In this document: one piece after another, positions 9,430 through 17,741 of the stretch
Layout: every line of letters starts with the position of its first letter
How positions within the stretch are numbered: the first letter of the stretch is position 1
NCBI GenBank assembly: GCA_046726315.1
Contig: JBKPAG010000005.1
Span: 1-64,000 of the forward strand
Direction of reading: 5' to 3'
Length of the DNA: 64,000 nucleotides
Source: JACVRX01 sp046726315
Lineage (GTDB): Bacteria; Actinomycetota; Actinomycetes; Jiangellales; Jiangellaceae
Notes under the pieces: generated by a model
Told to the model about the DNA's origin: nothing
Seen by the model: the letters and a program-made list of their open reading frames with translations, nothing else
Database searches by the model: none
Translations under genes and position numbers: made by a program

Positions 9430-10076
9430 ATGAGCGCCACGACCACCGACCTCTGGCGGATGAGCGCCACGGACCTAGCCACGGCGATCAGATCCAGGCA
9501 AGCGTCCAGTCAAGAAGTCATCGAGTCCCACCTCCGGCGGATCGAGGCCGTGAATCCCTCGATCAACGCCCGACAACATGCGAGCGGCCGCTCAGACCAT
9601 GCCCCGCTCGTGTGCGGGATCAGCGTGCTCAAGCCACGCTTGGCCGCATCCCGCATTCGAACACCGTCGAGCCAGTGGATGCGCCGATCGGCGTACAGCT
9701 GACGGCCGTCGAGGGGCCGATGGCGCGGTTCGCCGATCTGCGAGCCGCCTTGGAGGTGCTGGCCGGGCCCAGCTGGCGAGACCCATGGACAGTGCCGGCC
9801 CCCCTGCGGGGTCCCCAAACCACTGAGCCGATTCGAGTGGCCGTGGTAGTCGACCCTGGCGGCTAGGGCGCCGCGGAACCGGTGCAGTACGGTGTCCGGA
9901 CGGCGGCCAGGGCTCTGGAGGATGCCGGCTGCGTCGTGGAGGAGGTCGAGCCGCCGTCGATAGAACTGGCGGCGAACACGCTTGGTTCCCGGCTCCCTTT
10001 ATGGCCACGTCGATCGATGAACGAGCGTCCGCCGACGCAGTCGGCACGTAGGCTCTCCGTTTTAGGGAGCCGTTGA
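9430..10076 (+). pseudogene. Amidase-signature enzyme, internally deleted remnant
   Basis: Pieces of an amidase (GatA-like, ~470 residues when whole) lie in successive frames. The N-terminus is MSATTTDLWRMSATDLATAI...VIESHLRRIEAVNPSINA (9430-9570). A middle/C-terminal piece (about 9700-9866) reads GPMARFADLRAALEVLAG...PIRVAVVVDPGG. A further piece (9885-10070) reads GVRTAARALEDAGCVVEEVEPPSIELA. The region with the Ser-cisSer-Lys catalytic triad is absent. The ATG at 9430 is 2 bp after the serine hydrolase stop, so the gene once belonged to that operon. Non-functional as it stands. Confidence 0.75.
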
Positions 10077-10084
10077 AAGGCCGG

Positions 10085-10591
10085 TCATCCGGTAGTGCTC
10101 TCCCCGACCCGATGGGTGAACGGCAGTGCGATGACAGCGACTGCGCCGGCGACAGCGACGCCGCCCAGGACACCGCGACGCCAGACTTTGCGAGGCAGAA
10201 GCCGTCTAGAGCGCTGAAGAGCCACAATTCCGAGTGGCATCCATATCGTCATACCAGACACAACACCGGGCGAGTAGCTGCGTGTGGCGACGCTGCCGGC
10301 CAGATGACCCAAGCCGTTAGCCGTGGTGATGAAGCCAAGGGCAGGAACGATCCACTCGCTTCGGCGTACATGCACGCGCTGAACGGCAGCAATCATTGCC
10401 GATAGATACAACAGGTTCAGCGTGATAAACACGCGGCCGCTGAGTTCTCGTCCAACGACTCGATGAATCCAACGATAGAAGCGTTCCCCGGCTAAGCCTT
10501 CCTCGACGATGTGCACGGCATACGTCACAGGAAACAACCACAGCCAGCGGGCGGCCAGACCATCACACGACGGGACCGGGTCGTCGGCCAT
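10085..10591 (-). CDS. HXXEE-domain membrane protein
   Basis: 168 residues, about four transmembrane segments (WLWLFPVTYAVHI; VFITLNLLYLSAMIAAV; VVSGMTIWMPLGIVAL; VLGGVAVAGAVAVIALPF). The motif HIVEE at residues ~27-31, followed by GERFYRWIHRVVG, is the HXXEE signature that names this domain of unknown function. The frame is intact and starts at ATG 10591, with AGGAGGCTTGCG upstream. It converges with the amidase remnant. Confidence 0.75.
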   Translation of the reverse strand: MADDPVPSCDGLAARWLWLFPVTYAVHIVEEGLAGERFYRWIHRVVGRELSGRVFITLNLLYLSAMIAAVQRVHVRRSEWIVPALGFITTANGLGHLAGSVATRSYSPGVVSGMTIWMPLGIVALQRSRRLLPRKVWRRGVLGGVAVAGAVAVIALPFTHRVGESTTG

Positions 10592-10998
10592 CGCAAGCCT
10601 CCTGGCGTGGACCCACCTCGACGCTGCAGACGAAGAAGTAGGACGAATGGATTATTGCGCTGCGTGGTGCACTGCGCGGCGGTGTCGCGTAAAACGAGCA
10701 ATGTAGGTCGCAGGGTCGTTACGTCATTGTCGTTTCGATATCCGCGAGACTCCGACCGTGGCTGTTCGTGCTCGTATCAGGCCTCAAGTTACGGTTGGCT
10801 GAACGCATCGCCGCGCTCGCCGTCTTTGGGGCCTCCAGACACCCCTTGGTGGTCGAGGAGCAGCTGTGAGATGGCTAGTACTGGCCTACGTTCGTGTTCG
10901 CTGCTCTGGAAAGCATGCGCTTCGTGTCCGGGCCGGCGTGGCTGCTCGGCGCGGCGCAGCGCCATCTCAGCGGACGTTTCGGTGGGCCGGCCCTGGCA
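10592..10998. other. Non-coding or fully decayed stretch
   Basis: Nothing recognisable on either strand apart from the degraded 3' end of the YCII-like remnant (10875-10998). Confidence 0.4.
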
Positions 10999-11177
10999 TC
11001 AGCCCGGAGTGCGTACGGCGCGCTCATGGTCAACGATGAGCCCGCCCGACCAATCGCCGAACGGTCGGCCATATATCCGGAAAGCTTCACGCCGCGCCAG
11101 TACCCAGCGTGGTCTGGCGCTACAGCACGGATTCTGTCGTCTTCGGCGCCCATCAGGTAGACGTACGCAACGCGCAT
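10999..11177 (-). pseudogene. YCII-like domain protein, frameshifted remnant
   Basis: From ATG 11177, preceded by a perfect GGAGGTGG site, the first ~34 residues (MRVAYVYLMGAEDDRIRAVAPDHAGYWRGV) match the intact YCII-like protein at 15861 (MRFLYFYLMRAAPDRVRMVAPEHAAYWRKL). The next section (GRPFGDWSGGLIVDHERAV) is in another frame, and the C-terminal third is not recognisable. A degraded copy of the same gene family as 15861. A weak DosR-like match (GGGACACTCGCCTC, 11193-11206) lies immediately upstream. Confidence 0.65.
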
Positions 11178-11295
11178 CAGCCACCTCCTTCTGGGACACT
11201 CGCCTCGAACTCCGTTTGTCTTCGACGGCAGTCTTCACGTCGCCGATCGCGGCTGGCTGCTGCGCCCTTCGACTCCCGGGCGTAAATGGCGGCAC

Positions 11296-11697
11296 TCATG
11301 GGCTGGGCAATAGCAGCAGCATGCGTAGGCTTTCCATGGCCCGGTAGTCCTCGCCGAAGCGCAGGAACGGTCGCCGTCGCGCCTCGGGACCACGTACGCC
11401 GAGTTGGGTCAACGCCTCGGGTGGCGACATGCCGGCCCAGACTGCCCACGCGAGGTTGTCCACGGCGTCCGGCCATAGGTCGCGCAACTCGCTGCGCCGC
11501 TGACGAACCCGATGACGCGGCAGCGCGATCGGCGCGTAGGCGGCAAACTCGCCGAACGGCAGCCCGATGGGCCAAGTCCTGGAGACCCACCAGGAATGCC
11601 AGCGTCGCCACTAGGCCAGCACCGGCGCACGCCGCGAGGACTTGGCGGGGAGTCACCCCCTCGATGCAGGCCTCCGCGATCAGGTCGGCGATACGTC
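11296..11697 (-). pseudogene. TadB-like type II secretion system F protein fragment
   Basis: Reading leftward, IADLIAEACIEGVTPRQVLAACAGAGLVATLAFLVGL looks like the N-terminal TadB segment. After a frame change it continues as RQRRSELRDLWPDAVDNLAWAVWAGMSPPEALTQLGVRGPE...PFLRFGEDYRA, the well-conserved first cytoplasmic T2SSF domain of Flp-pilus TadB proteins. The rest of the gene (about two thirds) and its usual partners tadA/tadC are absent, so this is an isolated relic of a Flp/Tad pilus locus. Confidence 0.6.
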
Positions 11698-11737
11698 AGG
11701 TGGGTAGAGCTGTGTCACGGCCCGATCGGCGGCCACG

Positions 11738-11914
11738 TCAGGGGCCGCAGGATGCCGGACGCCCGTCAGGGTTTCCGGTGCACTGGCCGCTGTGGCCGCC
11801 ACCGTTGCCGCCGTTGGTCGGCGGCGGTGGGTTTGCTAAGGCCGTCGCCGAAGCGGAAAGAATTCCCGCGGTGATCAGCGCCACCGCGGCGGCGCGACGC
11901 GTACGTGTCGTCAT
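11738..11914 (-). CDS. Small secreted peptide A (58 residues, two Cys)
   Basis: Starts at ATG 11914 behind a strong GGGGGAGGTG site. It has an Arg-rich start (MTTRTRRAAA), a hydrophobic core (VALITAGILSASATALA) with likely signal-peptidase site after ALA, and a mature ~30-residue tail rich in Pro, Gly and Asn with two cysteines, ending SCGP. It resembles peptide B (12136-12303), which has the same layout. No known family recognised. The strong RBS and intact signal peptide argue that it is real. Confidence 0.6.
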   Translation of the reverse strand: MTTRTRRAAAVALITAGILSASATALANPPPPTNGGNGGGHSGQCTGNPDGRPASCGP

Positions 11915-12135
11915 CGAACTCACCTCCCCCAGTGCAGAGTCGCCAATCATGGACGGGCAGCGGTGGACCGCCACCCCGCGACTGGACCCGGGGTTCAACC
12001 CAACGGTGGAACCCGGCGGTTATTCGCACCCTTTCGGGATCAATGCGCAAGCCCGGAAGGAGCCACCGGTGTCACATCACGCACACGCCGCAGACGAATG
12101 CGCTGCGACGCCAACTAATACCGGACCCGCGAGTC

Positions 12136-12303
12136 TCAGGGACCGAACGGCGGGCAGTGGTCCTGGCCGTTCTTGCACTGACTGGCATTGGCACCCACGT
12201 GACCGGAATTCCCATTCGGCGGGTCCGCGAACGCCGGGGCAGCACCCGCGCCGACCATGAGTGTCATGATCGCGACCGCCGCCGCACGCTTCTTCCAGGA
12301 CAT
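12136..12303 (-). CDS. Small secreted peptide B (55 residues, two Cys)
   Basis: Starts at ATG 12303, with GGAGGGGG nine bases upstream. The signal peptide is MSWKKRAAAVAIMTLMVGAG followed by AAPAFA, with the cut expected after AFA. The mature part is ~29 residues, starting DPPNGNSG and ending CPPFGP, with cysteines at positions 42 and 50. Like peptide A it begins with a Pro/Asn/Gly-rich stretch, has two cysteines and ends in GP. Function unknown; a structural, signalling or antimicrobial role are all possible. Confidence 0.6.
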   Translation of the reverse strand: MSWKKRAAAVAIMTLMVGAGAAPAFADPPNGNSGHVGANASQCKNGQDHCPPFGP

Positions 12304-12582
12304 GTCAGGCCCCCTCCTGTTGATCCTGCAAAGACGCTTTTCACGCTACCCCCGGCCAGGCAACTCCGAAAGCGGCAATCTGGCCGCTGCGAGCAGTCAA
12401 AGGAAGACTCAGCCGTCACCGCTGCGAGCGGATTCGCTGGCTCCTTGAAGGGCGCCGAAGCGATCCAACAGGAGTGGACGCGATCGACCAGGCCATGTCG
12501 CCCAAGGTCAGGCCGCAGCGGCGCCGCGGTGGTCTGCGGGTCATCGACAGTGGGCGTTCAGCGGCCCGCTGATGCGACAACG

Positions 12583-12614
12583 AACGCCCCCGGGAACCCC
12601 AACCCGGGGGTGTT
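12583..12614. terminator. GC-rich hairpin, probably a terminator
   Basis: Arms AACGCCCCCGGG (12583-12594) and CCCGGGGGTGTT (12603-12614) pair over 12 bp with one G-T wobble and an 8-nt loop. It lies downstream of the leftward membrane-protein gene (ends 12654) and upstream of peptide B. T runs are short, as usual in actinobacteria. The rest of 12304-12653 shows no gene. Confidence 0.6.
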
Positions 12615-12653
12615 TGTTGCGCGCGAGTGGGCCTTCCGCGCCTTCGACTCCGG

Positions 12654-13355
12654 TTAGCGAGGCGGGTTGAGGACGCCGCGGCGATAGAGGATCGTTCCCC
12701 TCACCGACGCGCCGAGCACCCACAGGACGACAAGCAGGATCGGAAAGAAGAACATCCACGTTCCGATCGCCGCGATAACCGCGCCGACCACGACCAGGAC
12801 CACGGTCCACCGCGGCTACATCCCGCCGCGATATGCGACCGTCGCAGCCGCGCTCATCAGCAGCGCGCCCGCGATTCCCGCCAACCCCAGGAGGCCGAGG
12901 GCGATGCCGGTGAGGAGGGCATACGCCGTTGCAGTCGTCTTCGGGTCGCCCCCCTCAAGCACGCTGTGACCGATGTTGAACAGCGGCGCGAGCTGGGTGG
13001 TCGTGGCGACCACGAGGGCCGTGATGAAGACGACGCCAGCGGTCGGCACCAGCGACGCGAACATTCCCTGCGAGAGCGAACGCATGGTCGAGGTGAGGTC
13101 GGCGAGGAACCACAGGAAGCACAACGCGCTGAGCAGGATGAGGATGAAGACGAAGCCCGCGGTCGACTGATAGTCCTCGGTCGCGAAGTTCTGCGTGAGC
13201 TCCGGCAGTTCGTAGCCGATGTCAAGGCCGGCCCCGATGATGACGGCGGCAACGAACAGCGCAGCGAAGAGCGACCCAGCGGCCGGTGCCCAGCGTTCGA
13301 GGGTCGATGGCGCGGCTTCGCGAGCAACGGTGGCGCCGGCTGCCGTTGACTCCAT
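12654..13355 (-). pseudogene. Multi-pass membrane protein interrupted by an in-frame TAG
   Basis: ATG 13355 opens a 179-residue frame with about five transmembrane segments (AGSLFAALFVAAVIIGAG; AGFVFILILLSALCFLWFL; LVPTAGVVFITALVVATT; AYALLTGIALGLLGLAGI). It stops at a TAG (12816-12818) directly after AYRGGM. The same frame then continues for 53 codons, PRWTVVLVVVGAVIAAIGTW...LYRRGVLNPPR, to a TAA at 12654. The final segment is hydrophobic and fits the expected last helix, so the TAG looks like a single-base nonsense change of a Leu codon (TTG to TAG). Without it the protein would be ~233 residues. Function unknown. Confidence 0.65.
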
Positions 13356-13508
13356 GGTCGATCCATTCCGTCGGATCCGGACGTTGGATCCTACGACACG
13401 CGGCGGCTCCCTGGTCGAAGTCTGGTTCTCCCTTGCGGACGCTTCCGCGGCAATCGAGATTGGGGTCTGGGGGGTTGGGCCGGTTGCGATTGGGTGGTTT
13501 GGACCGAC

Positions 13509-13736
13509 TCAACCGCCGGACGGCTCCGGCTTGAGGATCTGCGTTCTCATCGTGTAGGCGAGCCAGTCGCGGAACTGTTCGGGTGTCCAGCCGGCCCGGT
13601 GGACCAGGCGGTGGTACAACGCGGGGTCGATCAGGGTCCACATGATGTCGGCGGCGGTCTCGGGGCTGAGGCCGGGGCGGAGCGCCGCGCGGGCCGGATC
13701 GGTCCACTCCGCGGCGGATCATCGAGGAGCGGGACC
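13509..13736 (-). pseudogene. TetR-family regulator, C-terminal remnant
   Basis: A leftward frame of ~75 codons without its own start reads AEWTDPARAALRPGLSPETAADIMWTLIDPALYHRLV followed by HRAGWTPEQFRDWLAYTMRTQIL. The ETAADIMWTL...LYHRLV...GWTPEQF..WLA pattern is the usual end of the TetR ligand-binding domain. The helix-turn-helix half is missing. It may once have controlled the neighbouring membrane protein. Confidence 0.55.
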
Positions 13737-13944
13737 CCTGGCTACTCGCTGGTCGCACCGGGCTGTCGTCGTCGACGATCAGGTAGTTTCATTTCATCCG
13801 ACGCCTGAGATGGCGGCTGCAACATGTGCGCGCGCCACTGGGCAGACGCACGAGGTCTGTCGTCGCCGACCAGCCGAGACCTCCGTCAGGGCGAGGTGGC
13901 GGCTCGGGACTGTGGCAACGTCGGCCTGCCCCGTACCCGCCCCA

Positions 13945-14021
13945 AGGATTTCGTCCGGTTCGAACGCTGCGGCCACGACGTGCTGACTGAACAGCCGGAC
14001 AAGGTTGCCGACGTCCCGTGA
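13945..14021 (+). pseudogene. Alpha/beta-hydrolase C-terminal remnant
   Basis: A short stretch ending at 14021 reads DFVRFERCGHDVLTEQPDKVADV, which matches the end of the alpha/beta-hydrolase fold, including the catalytic-His GHD motif. The body of the enzyme is not recognisable upstream. Identification rests on about 23 residues. Confidence 0.35.
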
Positions 14022-14352
14022 GCGGTGTGCTCGTTCAAGGGAATGGCGATCGGTGGAGGTCTCGGGATCCTCGGCGTAGCCGTGAACTTCTGGTCAGTTC
14101 GGGCGGTTTGCCACGTTCGGTATGGCTCATCAGCCGCGGCCGATAACGCCGAATCCGAAGCTCCTGGTGGCCCGAGCTTCGGTGCAGGGTCGGACTGCCC
14201 CCGCAGGTCGGGACCCTCGGTACCAAATTGACTCGAGCCATCGAGGGGTGACATGCCGAAGTGCCGTGGGCGGAGGGACCAATGACTCTGCTTTCGGCCA
14301 TGCCGCCGGAGCAACACTGTTTTCGGGCCTTCCTCGCGAGGACGGATGACCG
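14022..14352. other. Promoter region of the second WS/DGAT gene
   Basis: No gene seen. Two partial DosR-like sites are present: TCGGGACCCTCGGTACCAAA around 14208-14227 (13 of 20, good left arm) and GGGACCAATGACTC at 14275-14288, 65 bp before the ATG at 14353. Both are weak. Confidence 0.25.
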
Positions 14353-15783
14353 ATGACGCTTGCGGATGCTGGGCGGCGAAGCGATGAGCAGTCGTTCATC
14401 GACCGCTTGACCGCGCAAGACCTCATGTCGATATGGCCCGAGGATCTGGGGTGGTCCCAGGACATTGGTGCGCTTGCCATCCTCGACGGTGGTGGCCTGC
14501 GTGATTCTGATGGTCGGTTCCGGATCGAAACTGCCCGCGATGAGATCGGACGAAGGCTTCACCAGGTTCCTCGATTTCGTCAGCTCCTCTACCAGCCCAC
14601 GTTCGGGCTGGGCTGGCCCCTGTGGATCGACGCTCCGTTCTTCGATGTCGCGGAACACGTCCGAGTCTTTCCAGTCGACGCTCACCTCGACGAGGCGCGG
14701 CTATTGCTGGCCTGTGAGGAGTTGCGGTCTCGACGGCTGAACCGGTCGCGGCCTCTCTGGGAGATGTGGTTCCTGCCGGGCCTGCCGGGTGGTCGGGTCG
14801 GCATGTTCATCAAGGTGCACCACTCGATTGCTGACGGAGTCGCCGGGATCGCGGCACTCGGCGCGTTCTTCGATACCGTTCCTGATACCCGCGTGACGAT
14901 TGAACCACCGTGGTCGCCGAGGGCCAGGCCGTTGACTCGCGAGCTATTCGAGGACAACATCCGCCGGCGCCTCCACGGAGCCATGAGGACGTTCAGCAAA
15001 GTCGCCCATCCGGTGGAAACCGTCCATCGGGCCCAGCAGGCCTGGCCAGCAGTGCATGAGGCTTTCATCGAGGGGCGGGCGCCGCGGACAAGCCTGAACC
15101 GGCGCATTGGCTGGCACCGCAGGTTCGCACTTGTTCGTGGCAACCTTGCGCTCGTCAGACGGATCGCCCGCGCGCACGACGCGACCGTCAACGATGTCTT
15201 GATGGTCGCTCTCGCCGGTGGGTTGCGCGGCCTGCTGCTGGGCCGGGGTGAGCACGTGGATGGGCAGGTCCTCCGGGCGTTCGTCCCTGTATCCCTGCAC
15301 ACCGAGCAACCGGGCAAGGCACAGGGCAACCTGGACGGGGCGATGGTCGTGCCGTTACCGATCGGCGAGCCGGACGATGTACGCCGGTTGCGGCTGATTG
15401 CCGGCGAGACCGCGAACCGGAGGAAGAAGCATCGGCCGTCAGGCGGCACCTTGTTCGGTAGCATCCCGATCCAACGTGTGGCGCTGCGCCTTGCCCCTCG
15501 TCAGCGCATCATGAACACCTACGCAGCCAACGTTCCCGGGCCACCGGTGCCGCTGTACTTCGCGCGCGCCGCAGTGCTCGAGTTGTTCCCGGTGGTGCCC
15601 ATCCTGGGCAACGTGTCCATCGGTGTGGGTGCCCTGTCCTACGCGGGGCAGTTCAACGTCACCGCCGTCGCCGACAGGGAGATCTGCCCGGATCTGGAGA
15701 TCTTCGCCGAAGGCATGCGTCGTTCACTGGACGCTGTCGCGGATTCGGTGCTGATCGATTCCCAGTCCAGCTCGAGTGGCTGA
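14353..15783 (+). CDS. WS/DGAT wax-ester/triacylglycerol synthase, intact
   Basis: 476 residues, normal family length. Landmarks in order: DRLTAQDLMSIWPEDLGWSQDIGALAILDG; PRFRQLLY; RSRPLWEMWFLPGLPGGR; catalytic H156-H157-SIA-D161-G162; DATVNDVLMVALAGGLRGLL; PVSLHTEQPGKAQGNLDGAMVVPLPIGEPD; and the C-terminal NVPGPPVPLYFARA...GALSYAGQFNVTAVADREICPDLE. It transfers acyl groups from acyl-CoA to diacylglycerol and/or long-chain alcohols at the membrane or lipid-droplet surface, making storage lipid. Start ATG 14353 overlaps an alternative ATG upstream only loosely; homology begins soon after it. Closely related to the frameshifted copy at 4691-6084. Confidence 0.9.
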   Translation: MTLADAGRRSDEQSFIDRLTAQDLMSIWPEDLGWSQDIGALAILDGGGLRDSDGRFRIETARDEIGRRLHQVPRFRQLLYQPTFGLGWPLWIDAPFFDVAEHVRVFPVDAHLDEARLLLACEELRSRRLNRSRPLWEMWFLPGLPGGRVGMFIKVHHSIADGVAGIAALGAFFDTVPDTRVTIEPPWSPRARPLTRELFEDNIRRRLHGAMRTFSKVAHPVETVHRAQQAWPAVHEAFIEGRAPRTSLNRRIGWHRRFALVRGNLALVRRIARAHDATVNDVLMVALAGGLRGLLLGRGEHVDGQVLRAFVPVSLHTEQPGKAQGNLDGAMVVPLPIGEPDDVRRLRLIAGETANRRKKHRPSGGTLFGSIPIQRVALRLAPRQRIMNTYAANVPGPPVPLYFARAAVLELFPVVPILGNVSIGVGALSYAGQFNVTAVADREICPDLEIFAEGMRRSLDAVADSVLIDSQSSSSG

Positions 15784-15860
15784 CACCCAGGAGCACGAGT
15801 GGAATCCCATTGAACTCGCTTCACCGCAACGCCGGATTAGCCGTGCCCGGAAGGGAATAA

Positions 15861-16115
15861 ATGCGATTCTTGTACTTCTACCTCATGCGAGCAGCGCCCG
15901 ATCGGGTGCGGATGGTGGCGCCAGAACATGCTGCCTACTGGCGAAAGCTCGGGCAACGCGACTATCTCGGCGGACCCTTCGCGGACCGGTCGGGAGGACT
16001 GATCACGTTCGAGGCCGGCTCGGTCACAGAGGCCAACCAACTCGTGGCCCATGACCCATTCGTCCGGGAGGATCTCCTCGAACGGCGTTGGGTAAAGGAA
16101 TGGATAACCGACTGA
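15861..16115 (+). CDS. YCII-like small protein
   Basis: 84 residues, intact, starting at ATG 15861 behind GGAAGGGAATAA. MRFLYFYLM, VAPEHAAYWRKLG, the GGPFADRSGGLITFEAGS turn and DPFVREDLLERRWVKEWI follow the dimeric alpha-beta barrel of YCII-related proteins (putative small dehydratase/isomerase or binding proteins; the Asp/His pair of YciI is partly kept). It lies 77 bp after the WS/DGAT gene. A degraded sister copy is at 10999-11177. Confidence 0.75.
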   Translation: MRFLYFYLMRAAPDRVRMVAPEHAAYWRKLGQRDYLGGPFADRSGGLITFEAGSVTEANQLVAHDPFVREDLLERRWVKEWITD

Positions 16116-16199
16116 CGTCCTCGACCACCGACAGCGCGCACCTTCCCGTCCCTTCAGATCAGCGGCCAGTGATCTCCTCCAATTGCGGATGTCCAAAGC

Positions 16200-16236
16200 C
16201 GGACTAGAGGCTCGGTCCGCCGAGGACTTTCGGCTC
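16200..16236. promoter_or_regulatory. Two weak DosR-like matches, 23 bp apart
   Basis: CGGACTAGAGGCTC (16200-16213) and AGGACTTTCGGCTC (16223-16236) each match 10 of 14 core positions of GGGACTWWAGTCCC, with identical defects in the outer arms. They lie 60-97 bp before the flavodoxin stub. The repeated spacing is suggestive, the individual matches are poor. Confidence 0.2.
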
Positions 16237-16296
16237 TGGCCGACAATGAACTCGGCGATTGACGATGAGGCTGGAGGAGTCGGAGAGGAGGCGGCC

Positions 16297-16476
16297 ATGG
16301 TTCAGGCGGTCCTCGTAACGTACGCCAGCAAGCATGGCTCGACGAAAGAGGTGGCGGAAGCGATTGGTGCAACGCTGCGCTCGCTCGGCAGCAAAGTCGA
16401 CGTCGTGCCAGCGGGCGGCGTCGAAGCCGCTCGAGGAAACCCGTCGCTTCCTCGCTCACCTTGCCGGGAAAGGTGA
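16297..16476 (+). pseudogene. Flavodoxin-domain protein, truncated after ~45 residues
   Basis: ATG 16297 follows a good GGAGAGGAGG site. The product starts MVQAVLVTYASKHGSTKEVAEAIGATLRSLGSKVDVVPA, which is the first strand, the FMN-phosphate loop (TYASKHGST) and the first helix/strand of a flavodoxin. It then runs out of homology and stops at 16476. A full domain needs ~150 residues, so the rest has been lost, probably by deletion and fusion to the next gene. Flavodoxin-domain proteins occur in actinobacterial stress clusters. Confidence 0.7.
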
Positions 16477-16507
16477 TGTTTCCGCGGGCACCGATCCGCC
16501 GGGCCTC

Positions 16508-16915
16508 ATGCGACGCGTCCAGTATGTCGCTGCCCCTGCAGCCGCAGCGGCTGCGATTCTGTACTTCTTGATCGGGTTCGCTGTGCTTGACATTGGCACT
16601 GGCGCCGACGGGACTAGCGAGGACCTGCTCGGGTTCGGTGTTACGGCTGGCGCAACCTTCGCAGTAGTTGCGTTTCTTCTACTGCTAGTGCCGCGCCGAG
16701 TGCTGCTGATCCTGATTGCGCTGCTCGACGCAGCCGTGATCGTCATGTACTTCGCAGTCGCCGAGATCCGGGATCCTCCAGTGGAATTGTGGGGCGTACT
16801 CATCAAGGCATTTCAGGTCGTGCTGCTCGGTGCAGTTGTCTTTATGATCATCCGAGGACCGCAGCGCCAGCAAGTCGAACGGCAAAATGAGGTGCGCACG
16901 AGCCTTCACGCATAA
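16508..16915 (+). CDS. Four-helix membrane protein of unknown function
   Basis: About 135 residues from ATG 16508, with four hydrophobic helices (VAAPAAAAAAILYFLIGFAVL; LLGFGVTAGATFAVVAFLLLLV; VLLILIALLDAAVIVMYFAVA; LIKAFQVVLLGAVVFMII) and a short basic tail. The frame is open further upstream, but that part overlaps the flavodoxin stub and shows no homology. No clear RBS precedes 16508, so the start is uncertain. No family recognised. Confidence 0.5.
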   Translation: MRRVQYVAAPAAAAAAILYFLIGFAVLDIGTGADGTSEDLLGFGVTAGATFAVVAFLLLLVPRRVLLILIALLDAAVIVMYFAVAEIRDPPVELWGVLIKAFQVVLLGAVVFMIIRGPQRQQVERQNEVRTSLHA

Positions 16916-17003
16916 TGAGAGGTGCTACCCGACGATGTAGAGGTGATGGGTGCGATTCCCGTGAGTCGGGGTAAGCGCGTGGCGATGAGTCTGTCCGGCC
17001 CTG

Positions 17004-17142
17004 CTGGAGTGGCGAGACTTCTACTCGGCGATCGCGACAGCCGGGGCTGCCCTTGCTGGGGCTGGTGTTTGTCGCCATCTCGATTCACCGCGGTCGCGAG
17101 CGAATCGCTGCGGTGCGGGGCTTTCGACCAGCAGAACTCTGG
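17004..17142 (+). pseudogene. Fragment of a small integral membrane protein
   Basis: LEWRDFYSAIATAGAALAG (17004 on) continues, after a one-base frame change, as LVFVAISIHRGRERIAA. Together this resembles the start of a widespread actinobacterial membrane protein of unknown function (DFY.A.A.A.AAL.GLVFVA.S...ER). Only ~45 codons remain. A DosR-like match GGGGCTTTCGACCA (17117-17130) falls inside its decayed end. Confidence 0.35.
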
Positions 17143-17162
17143 GACCAGATCTCGATGTCAAC

Positions 17163-17176
17163 GGGACCTTCGGCTC
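17163..17176. promoter_or_regulatory. Weak DosR-like match before the SRPBCC gene
   Basis: GGGACCTTCGGCTC fits 7 of 8 fixed positions of GGGNCNNNNGNCCC and ends 79 bp before ATG 17256. With GGGGCTTTCGACCA at 17117-17130 (14 of 20 over the full consensus) it would form another double site, 46 bp apart. Weak support only. Confidence 0.22.
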
Positions 17177-17255
17177 TGCCGATCGCTGCTGGCCAGGGCA
17201 AGCCTGGATACCGGAGGAACTGCCGCGGTCTGGTCCGTTGAAGGACGTGGTGAGA

Positions 17256-17726
17256 ATGGATGGACCGACGAACACAGCCGCTGCACGCCGCGCGGGCACA
17301 GTCGTGGAGAAGGGCATCGACATCGCTGCCCCGACAGAGGCAGTTTTCGACTACGTCACCGACCTGCGCCGCGAGCCGTCATGGAATCCGCAGATGCGCG
17401 ATGTCCGGAAGCTCACCCATGGTCCCATCGGTGTGGGAACCACGTACCGAGTCCGCTTCGGTCGCGGCGTCGGAATGGCCACCATCGAGAACACCGCATT
17501 CGACCGGCCGCGCTATTGGTCGGCAGTGAGCAGATCGCGGCGGCTCGACGTGCGCGCCGAGGGCTCCGTTGTCGAGACCGCACCGGGTTGTCGACTGTCG
17601 GTCCGCACCGAATTGCAGCCACGCGGCCTCTTGTGCCTCCTTGCCCCGGTTCTCGGACAGGTGATGCGCCGGAGCTGGGAGCGGGACCTGCGAAGGATCA
17701 AGACGATCATGGAATCAAGCCGGTAG
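17256..17726 (+). CDS. SRPBCC-fold (polyketide cyclase/START-like) protein
   Basis: 156 residues. VEKGIDIAAPTEAVFDYVTDLRREPSWNPQMRDVRKLTHGPIGVGTTYRV is the classic first half of an SRPBCC fold: strand, AP.E.VF.Y..D......W, then GPIGVGTTYRV. A C-terminal helix RSWERDLRRIKTIME closes the hydrophobic pocket. It probably binds a lipid or other hydrophobic ligand; no catalytic residues are evident. ATG 17256 is preceded by AAGGA. It ends 15 bp before the third WS/DGAT gene and is probably in one operon with it. Confidence 0.75.
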   Translation: MDGPTNTAAARRAGTVVEKGIDIAAPTEAVFDYVTDLRREPSWNPQMRDVRKLTHGPIGVGTTYRVRFGRGVGMATIENTAFDRPRYWSAVSRSRRLDVRAEGSVVETAPGCRLSVRTELQPRGLLCLLAPVLGQVMRRSWERDLRRIKTIMESSR

Positions 17727-17741
17727 GCGGGGACCGAAGCA

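Noticed and set aside
11286..12260. Rightward 324-codon open frame
   Set aside because: It lies opposite the TadB fragment and two secreted-peptide genes, and its own translation has no recognisable feature.
311..17176. Treating every GGGNCNNNNGNCCC match as a DosR box
   Set aside because: At about 70 % GC the eight fixed positions alone are expected roughly a dozen times by chance in 64 kb, so only sites with extra matches or good placement were kept, the weak ones at low confidence.
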